From Microbispora sp. ZYX-F-249 (GTDB lineage: Bacteria; Actinomycetota; Actinomycetes; Streptosporangiales; Streptosporangiaceae): a stretch of DNA of 64,000 nucleotides. A program made the position numbers and the translations under genes. The stretch's first letter is position 1. Each line of letters starts with the position of its first letter. The notes beneath the pieces are model-generated. The model was not told the origin of the DNA and ran no database searches. It worked only from the letters and a program-made list of their open reading frames with translations. The stretch lies in assembly GCF_039649665.1 (NCBI RefSeq), contig NZ_JBDJAW010000012.1:124001-188000 (forward strand). Direction: 5' to 3'. Below are positions 57,437-64,000 of the stretch, piece after piece.

Positions 57437-58620
57437 CCCGTGCCCTGTTCTTCTGGGGCAGGCTGGGCCTGCGCATGCGGCTCGCCCTGCTGTACGGCGG
57501 GCTGTTCTTCGTGGCGGGGTCGGTGCTGCTGTGGTTCACCCACCTGCTGACGGCCCGCGCGCTCAACCAGCGGTTCGTGGTGGCGGTGGCGTCGAAGGTC
57601 ACCGGCGGGGGCGCCCCCGGCGCCGTCCCGGGGGGCACGCTGCCCGGCGCCGACATGCTCGCGCAGCGGGTGCGCACCGATGTCGAGCAGGGGGCGGCCG
57701 GCGTGCTGAGCGACGTCCTCGGGTCGTCGATGATCGTCATGGTCCTTGTCGGGGCCGTCGCGGTGCTGCTGGGATACCTGGTGGCCGATCGCGCGCTGCG
57801 CCCGCTCGAGCGGGTGACCGAGACCGCGCAGCGGCTGTCGGAGAGCACGCTGCACGAGCGGATCGCGCTGAGCGGCCCCCAGGACGAGGTCAAACGGCTC
57901 GCCGACACCTTCGACGCGATGCTCGACCGGCTGCACCGGGTGTTCGACGCCCAGCGCCGGTTCATCGCCAACGCCTCCCACGAGCTGCGCACCCCGCTCG
58001 CGGTCAACCGTACGGTGCTGGAGGTGTCGCTGGAGGAGCCGGCGGCGTCGGAGGACCTCAAGGCGCTGGCCCGGGCGCTGCTCGGCGCCAACGCCAGGCA
58101 TGAGCGGCTGATCGAGGGCCTGCTCATGCTGGCCCAGTCGGAGCAGGAGCTCACCGCCCGCCGCCCGGTCGACCTGGGGCAGGTCGTCCGTACGGCCATG
58201 GAGCAGATCGACCTGCAGCCGCGCCGCGGGAAGGTGGTCGTCCACGAGGACCTGCGCCGGGCGGTCGCGCACGGCGACCCGCTCCTCCTGGAGCGCTGCC
58301 TGGTCAACCTGCTGGAGAACGCGATCAAGTACAACGTACGGGACGGGGAGGTCTGGGTCCGGCTGCGGGAGGACGAGACCGGGGTGAGCGTGACGGTGGA
58401 GAACACCGGGCCCCTGGTCCCGCCGTACGAGGTGGACGACCTGTTCGAGCCGTTCCGCCGGCTCGGCGGCGACCGCGTCCGCTCCGCCCGGGGGGCGGGG
58501 CTGGGCCTGTCGATCGTCCGGGCCATCGCGGTGGCGCACGGCGGCACGGCGGAGGCGCTCGCCCGGCCGGCGGGCGGCCTGGCGGTGACCGTACGCCTGC
58601 CCGGGCCGGGCCAGGGGTGA
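57433..58620 (+). CDS. Sensor histidine kinase (OmpR-partner type)
   Basis: A protein of 395 residues from GTG 57433, overlapping the response regulator stop. TM1 is LALLYGGLFFVAGSVLLWFTHLL (cited as YGGLFFVAGSVLLWF) and TM2 IVMVLVGAVAVLLGYLVA, with an extracytoplasmic loop of about 55 residues. The HAMP domain follows, then the HisKA box FIANASHELRTPLA with His183. The ATPase domain has N-box LVNLLENAIKYN, G1-like PYEVDDLFEPFRRLGG and G2 GAGLGLSIVRAIAVAHGG. A small sensor loop of this sort usually responds to cell-wall-active compounds. Confidence 0.93.
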   Translation: MTRALFFWGRLGLRMRLALLYGGLFFVAGSVLLWFTHLLTARALNQRFVVAVASKVTGGGAPGAVPGGTLPGADMLAQRVRTDVEQGAAGVLSDVLGSSMIVMVLVGAVAVLLGYLVADRALRPLERVTETAQRLSESTLHERIALSGPQDEVKRLADTFDAMLDRLHRVFDAQRRFIANASHELRTPLAVNRTVLEVSLEEPAASEDLKALARALLGANARHERLIEGLLMLAQSEQELTARRPVDLGQVVRTAMEQIDLQPRRGKVVVHEDLRRAVAHGDPLLLERCLVNLLENAIKYNVRDGEVWVRLREDETGVSVTVENTGPLVPPYEVDDLFEPFRRLGGDRVRSARGAGLGLSIVRAIAVAHGGTAEALARPAGGLAVTVRLPGPGQG

Positions 58621-58662
58621 TCACATCCTGGGTGCCGTACCCACCGTCGCCCGGTCTCTCCC

Positions 58663-58674
58663 TACTCGCGAGTA
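58663..58674. promoter_or_regulatory. 12-bp perfect palindrome upstream of the riboswitch
   Basis: TACTCGCGAGTA is fully self-complementary and lies in an AT-richer patch about 160 bp before the c-di-AMP riboswitch core. It could be an operator for a dimeric repressor acting on the cell-wall hydrolase promoter. No candidate regulator gene is adjacent. Confidence 0.4.
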
Positions 58675-58825
58675 AAATCCGAGTTGTTCTAACTTGACCG
58701 GTTTGACCTGGTCTATTACCTTTTAGGCAGCTCAGGGCGCACTTGCTCATTCAATGGTCAAGAAGCCCTCCTCAGACCGACGCGGCCGGCCGATCCCGGC
58801 TTGCCGCCCGGCCGCCGAGTCCGCG

Positions 58826-58942
58826 TCCGCGCGGAGCCGGGGACCCACCTCTCCTGGGGTGAATCGGCATGCCTGCCGTAGGGCGCCTTCCAGCCCGAAC
58901 CCGTCAGCTAACCCGGTAGGCGGCATGGAAGTAAGGGAGTCC
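58826..58942 (+). promoter_or_regulatory. Cyclic di-AMP riboswitch (ydaO/yuaA type)
   Basis: The leader shows the conserved elements in order: GGAGCCGGGGACCCA (58833-58847), CTGGGGTGAATCGGC (58854-58868), GTAGGGCGCCTTCCAG (58878-58893), CCCGAACCCGTCAGCTAACC (58894-58913) and GGCGGCATGGAAGTAAGGGAG (58919-58939, key bases given in part). Actinobacterial ydaO riboswitches commonly precede cell-wall hydrolase genes and turn expression off at high c-di-AMP. The start codon follows at 58951. Confidence 0.88.
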
Positions 58943-58950
58943 GCCCCACC

Positions 58951-59634
58951 ATGCACGTCCTCAACACCTGTATCCGCGCTGCCCTCGCGAGCACCGCTCT
59001 CGCCTCGGCCGTGCTGGTCGCGGCACCGGCCGCGCACGCCGACAACCCTGCCAGCGGCAAGGGCCCGGCGGCCACGCAGTCCATGGCCGAGATCGCCAAG
59101 ACCCTGCCCAAGGTCAGCGCCGCCGACGTGCTGAGCCTGGCCAAGAGCCAGGTCGGGATCAGCGAGAACGCCTACGGCGGCGGGACGAAGTTCCAGCAGT
59201 GGTACATGTCCACGGCCCGTGCCCGGGAGACCCTCGCCCGCGACGGCGGCACCCTGAAGGCTTACCTGAACGCGCCCTGGTGTGACATGTTCGTCTCCTG
59301 GGTCGGCCACCAGCTCGGCATCGGGCCGGTCATGGGCTCCGACGCCTACACCGTCGAGCACGCCCACTGGTTCGCCGACCACGGCCGCTGGGGCCGCACG
59401 CCCAAGCCGGGCGCGGTGGTGTTCTTCAACTGGAACGGCAGCGAGGACATCGACGACATCGTGCACGTCGGCCTCGTCGTCAAGGACAACGGCGACGGCA
59501 CCATCCGGACCATCGAGGGCAACACCGGCAACGGCGCCGTCGAGGCCCGCACCCGTCCCACCTGGCAGGTGGTGGGGTACGGCTACCCGATGTACCCGGG
59601 CGAAGCCGCCACCGCGGCTGCTGCCGCCTCCTGA
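58951..59634 (+). CDS. Secreted CHAP-domain cell-wall hydrolase under c-di-AMP riboswitch control
   Basis: A protein of 227 residues. The signal peptide (1-30) ends at AHA. The CHAP (amidase/endopeptidase) domain has nucleophile Cys111 in NAPWCDMFVSWVGHQLG, and His172 in DIDDIVHVGLVVKDNG with GTIRTIEGNTG following. It is expected to cleave peptidoglycan cross-links or the glycan-peptide bond during growth or germination. The ribosome-binding site GTAAGGGAG is part of the riboswitch 3' end, so ligand binding can affect expression. A strong hairpin follows the gene. Confidence 0.9.
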   Translation: MHVLNTCIRAALASTALASAVLVAAPAAHADNPASGKGPAATQSMAEIAKTLPKVSAADVLSLAKSQVGISENAYGGGTKFQQWYMSTARARETLARDGGTLKAYLNAPWCDMFVSWVGHQLGIGPVMGSDAYTVEHAHWFADHGRWGRTPKPGAVVFFNWNGSEDIDDIVHVGLVVKDNGDGTIRTIEGNTGNGAVEARTRPTWQVVGYGYPMYPGEAATAAAAAS

Positions 59635-59653
59635 CGGCTGACGCCCCGACCTG

Positions 59654-59684
59654 CGAAGCGCGCCGGTGACCCCGGCGCGCTTCG
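59654..59684. terminator. 13-bp perfect hairpin between convergent genes
   Basis: CGAAGCGCGCCGG (59654-59666), loop TGACC, and the exact complement (59672-59684) lie between the CHAP gene stop and the UvrA-like gene stop. It is a very stable stem and probably terminates both transcripts. Confidence 0.8.
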
Positions 59685-59730
59685 ACATATCGGCGCTTGG
59701 ACGCCCCCGGGCACTCGCCCGTGGCCCCGG

Positions 59731-62133
<2,403 letters not shown>

Positions 62134-62265
62134 GTGTTCAGGCGGGGCCGCCTTCGCGGTCTCCGCCGGCGTCGCCGGACTCGATCCAGCCAGCTTCGGG
62201 CGGCACGTCTGGTTCTCTTCGCCGGCGCGGGCAGCCGCGGAACCCGCGGTGCGGCGTGGCCGGGT

Positions 62266-62676
62266 TCAGCGCGATTCGCTGATGCGGATCATGTTGCCGG
62301 CGGGATCGCGGAAGGCGCAGTCACGGACCCCGTACGGCTGCTCCATCGGCTCCTGCACGACCTCGGCACCGCGGGCCCGCAGCCGATCGAAGACGCCGTC
62401 GAGGTCCCCGGCGGCCAGAACGATCATGGCATAGGTGCCCTTGGCCATCATCTCGGCGATGGTGCGGCGCTCCTCGTCGGTGACGCCGGGGTCGGCGGCC
62501 GGCGGATGCAGGACGATCGACGTGCCGGGCTGGCCGGGAGGGCCGACCGTGATCCAGCGCATCCCGCCGTATCCGACGTCGCCCCGGACCTCGAAGCCGA
62601 GAGCGTCCCGGTAGAAGGCCAGGGCCGCGTCCGGGTCGTCGTGCGGGAGGAAGGCCGAGTGGATGGTCACGTCCAT
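62266..62676 (-). CDS. VOC family protein
   Basis: A protein of 136 residues from ATG 62676. The opening MDVTIHSAFLPHDDPDAALAFYRDALGFEV and the ending YGVRDCAFRDPAGNMIRI (His/Glu-type metal positions replaced) give a single VOC domain. This subtype (with PPAADPGVTDEERRTI and AKGTYAMIVLAAGDLDGVF) is commonly found behind an AraC gene in actinomycetes. The AraC stop is only 5 bp upstream, so they form an operon. Function is unknown. Confidence 0.88.
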   Translation of the reverse strand: MDVTIHSAFLPHDDPDAALAFYRDALGFEVRGDVGYGGMRWITVGPPGQPGTSIVLHPPAADPGVTDEERRTIAEMMAKGTYAMIVLAAGDLDGVFDRLRARGAEVVQEPMEQPYGVRDCAFRDPAGNMIRISESR

Positions 62677-62681
62677 GGCGG

Positions 62682-63131
62682 TCACGCTAGCTGCGGCTCG
62701 GCGAGCCGCGCTTCTCGAATTCTGACCGGCCTGGTCACCTTTTTCGTCACGCATGAGGGCATCCCGGCCGTCGCGCCCCCGGCCTGCCGCCGATAGGTGC
62801 TGGGCGGCACACCGACGAGCTCGGTGAAGCGGGTGCTGAAGGTGCCCAGCGACGAGCAGCCGACCGCGAAGCAGACCTCGGTGACGCTCAGGTCGCCGCG
62901 GCGCAGCAGCGCCATCGCGCGCTCGATCCGCCGCGTCATCAGATACCCGTACGGCGACTCTCCGTAGGCGAGCCGGAACTGCCGGCTGAGGTGCCCGGCG
63001 GACATGTTGACGCCGCGGGCGAGTGCCTCGACGTTCAGCGGCCGGTCGTACTCCCGGTCGATCCGGTCACGGACGCGGCGCAGCAGCGCGAGATCGCGCA
63101 GGTGCTGCTCTGAGGCGGGTCTGCTGCTCAC
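62682..63131 (-). CDS. Small AraC-family regulator (DNA-binding domain only)
   Basis: A protein of 149 residues from GTG 63131. It contains only the AraC double helix-turn-helix (YDRPLNVEALARGVNMSAGH then LSRQFRLAYGESPYGYLMTR, and LSVTEVCFAVGCSSLGTFST then RFTELVGVPPSTYRR), with no sensor domain. Such short members usually pair with the VOC gene that follows; here the gap is 5 bp. It may be activated by direct ligand binding or be constitutive. Confidence 0.9.
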   Translation of the reverse strand: MSSRPASEQHLRDLALLRRVRDRIDREYDRPLNVEALARGVNMSAGHLSRQFRLAYGESPYGYLMTRRIERAMALLRRGDLSVTEVCFAVGCSSLGTFSTRFTELVGVPPSTYRRQAGGATAGMPSCVTKKVTRPVRIREARLAEPQLA

Positions 63132-63231
63132 CCGAGCAGCGTACGTCGTGCCACCGACAACCCGGTGTGCCGACGGCCCACACCTGCCGCCTGGCCTGCG
63201 GCGCCGCCGATGCCACCGGGAAGTCCCGGAT

Positions 63232-63921
63232 TCACGCCGGCCGGGCGAGTTTGGCGGCCACGGCGTCGAGGACCCAGTCCAGGCCGGTCGCGAACGACAC
63301 CTCGGCGTCCACCTCCGTGCCGTCGTGCACGAATCTGGCCAGCGCCGGGAAGCGGCCCGTGGCCAGCATCCGCATCACATGCGGGCCGGAGGCGCGCTGC
63401 CAGTCGCGGTCGGACAGTCCAGTGGCGCGCTCGGCCCGCAGGTTCGCGATCTCGCGCCGGATCGCGCCGGTGAAGTAGGCGCTGACGGTCTCCACGGCGC
63501 GCGTGACGGTCTCCACGTCGGCGACGCCGTCGAAGGAGGCCAGCGTGGCCTCGGTCACGGCGAGGGCGTTCGGGCCCAGGGCCGGACGGCCGCCGAGCAG
63601 GTCGGCCAGCCATTCGTGACGGAGCGCGGCCCGCCTGGTGCGGTGGGCGAGGGTGTGCAGCGCCTTCCGCCAGTCGCCGGGCTGTTCCCCGGGGAGAATC
63701 TCGGCGTAGACCTCGTCCACCATGAGGTCGAACAGCTCCTCCTTGGTGGAGATGTACCCGTACAGCCGCATCGGGCCGACGTCCAGCCGGGCGGCGACCT
63801 TGCGCAGGGACACCGCCTCCAGCCCGCCCTCGTCGGCCAGCGCGATGGCGGCTGCGACCAACTGCTTCCGGTCGAGCGGCGTGGGGCGAGTCTGCGGCTC
63901 CGGCCGGTCCCACACAGTCAT
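63232..63921 (-). CDS. TetR-family repressor divergent from a flavoprotein-like gene
   Basis: A protein of 229 residues from ATG 63921 (the frame is open to 63942). TACGAT (63928-63933 on the minus strand) lies exactly 6 bases before ATG 63921, so a leaderless transcript is likely. The helix-turn-helix is LVAAAIALADEGGLEAVS, then KVAARLDVGPMRLYGYISTKEE. The C-terminal domain ends FATGLDWVLDAVAAKL, as in TetR_C-type repressors that control antibiotic export or modification genes. A dyad at 63942-63970 lies between it and the gene starting at 63975. Confidence 0.9.
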   Translation of the reverse strand: MTVWDRPEPQTRPTPLDRKQLVAAAIALADEGGLEAVSLRKVAARLDVGPMRLYGYISTKEELFDLMVDEVYAEILPGEQPGDWRKALHTLAHRTRRAALRHEWLADLLGGRPALGPNALAVTEATLASFDGVADVETVTRAVETVSAYFTGAIRREIANLRAERATGLSDRDWQRASGPHVMRMLATGRFPALARFVHDGTEVDAEVSFATGLDWVLDAVAAKLARPA

Positions 63922-63941
63922 GGATACATCGTACTGTTGCA

Positions 63942-63970
63942 ATACGCCGTCTCGACAAAATACGGTGTAT
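63942..63970. promoter_or_regulatory. Candidate TetR operator at the right edge
   Basis: ATACGCCGT (63942-63950) and ACGGTGTAT (63962-63970) are inverted around 11 bases, with 8 of 9 positions pairing. It overlaps the possible -10 TACGGT (63961-63966) of the gene starting at 63975 and the TetR promoter on the other strand. Confidence 0.6.
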
Positions 63971-63974
63971 CGAC

Positions 63975-64000
63975 ATGAGACATCGTATCGCCGTGGTCGG
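63975..64000 (+). CDS. Start of a probable FAD/NAD(P)-dependent oxidoreductase (cut by window edge)
   Basis: ATG 63975 begins MRHRIAVVG, a basic start leading into a first beta strand and Gly, as expected of a Rossmann fold such as FAD-dependent monooxygenases. Only nine residues are visible, so this is a suggestion. The position opposite a TetR gene with an operator between them fits the common TetR/FAD-monooxygenase pair of the tetracycline-resistance (TetX) or aromatic type. Confidence 0.4.

Overview
The window is very GC-rich, gene-dense DNA with strong third-position G/C bias, frequent GTG/TTG starts and many ATGA/GTGA overlaps. Together with the families present (Rv2578c-type radical SAM protein, MmyB-type regulator, Ldt with Ig-like domains, c-di-AMP riboswitch ahead of a CHAP hydrolase), this points to a filamentous actinomycete chromosome, most likely Streptosporangiales or a relative. 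That placement is inference from gene content. I see no tRNA, rRNA, transposase, integrase or CRISPR array. The region reads as a chromosomal arm rich in regulators, resistance genes and accessory metabolism.

Layout. 1-13 kb: the end of an AraC regulator, a probably frameshifted sterol desaturase, a TetR/ABC-F antibiotic-resistance pair with a candidate operator, a VOC protein, a GNAT, a NarL-type two-component system, an MFS exporter, DUF952, TetR, cupin and GlxA-type genes, and an SMR exporter. 13.3-22.3 kb: a complete guanidine/urea assimilation locus (APC permease, TetR, two DUF1989 subunits, biotin-dependent carboxylase, allophanate hydrolase). The permease and the enzyme operon each carry the same palindrome just upstream. 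22.4-24.8 kb: a P450 divergent from a TetR with an unusual C-terminal domain. 25.9-29.2 kb: a TetR divergent from a sigma factor-vat-vgb operon, giving resistance to both streptogramin A and B.

29-37.9 kb: WYL regulator/epoxide hydrolase, phytanoyl-CoA dioxygenase-like protein, GNAT, an excisionase-type DNA-binding protein, a 59-residue membrane protein missed by length cut-offs, a lipoprotein L,D-transpeptidase, and a P450-PEP mutase-like operon. 38-40.5 kb: two tandem secreted proteins of three internal repeats each, which I cannot assign to a known function. 40.5-52.9 kb: RecD2 helicase, an NmrA-like protein, a DHFR-like protein, an ECF sigma factor, a TetR with a doubled operator facing an LLM oxidoreductase and hydrolase, an SDR beside a truncated MmyB regulator, a MarR-hydrolase pair and a serine beta-lactamase-like hydrolase. 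53-58.6 kb: a MacAB-like efflux locus with a repeat-containing lipoprotein, divergent from an OmpR/histidine-kinase pair, with a long inverted repeat between them. 58.6-64 kb: a c-di-AMP riboswitch and cell-wall hydrolase, a strong bidirectional terminator, a UvrA-like resistance ATPase, an AraC-VOC pair and a TetR facing the first codons of a probable FAD-dependent oxidoreductase.

Taken together, many modules consist of a regulator divergent from the genes it probably controls, with a visible palindrome in between. The most coherent novel-looking systems are the guanidine regulon with its two matched operators, the TetR-controlled sigma factor-vat-vgb operon, the TetR-redoxin-like fusion next to a P450, and the duplicated three-repeat secreted proteins.
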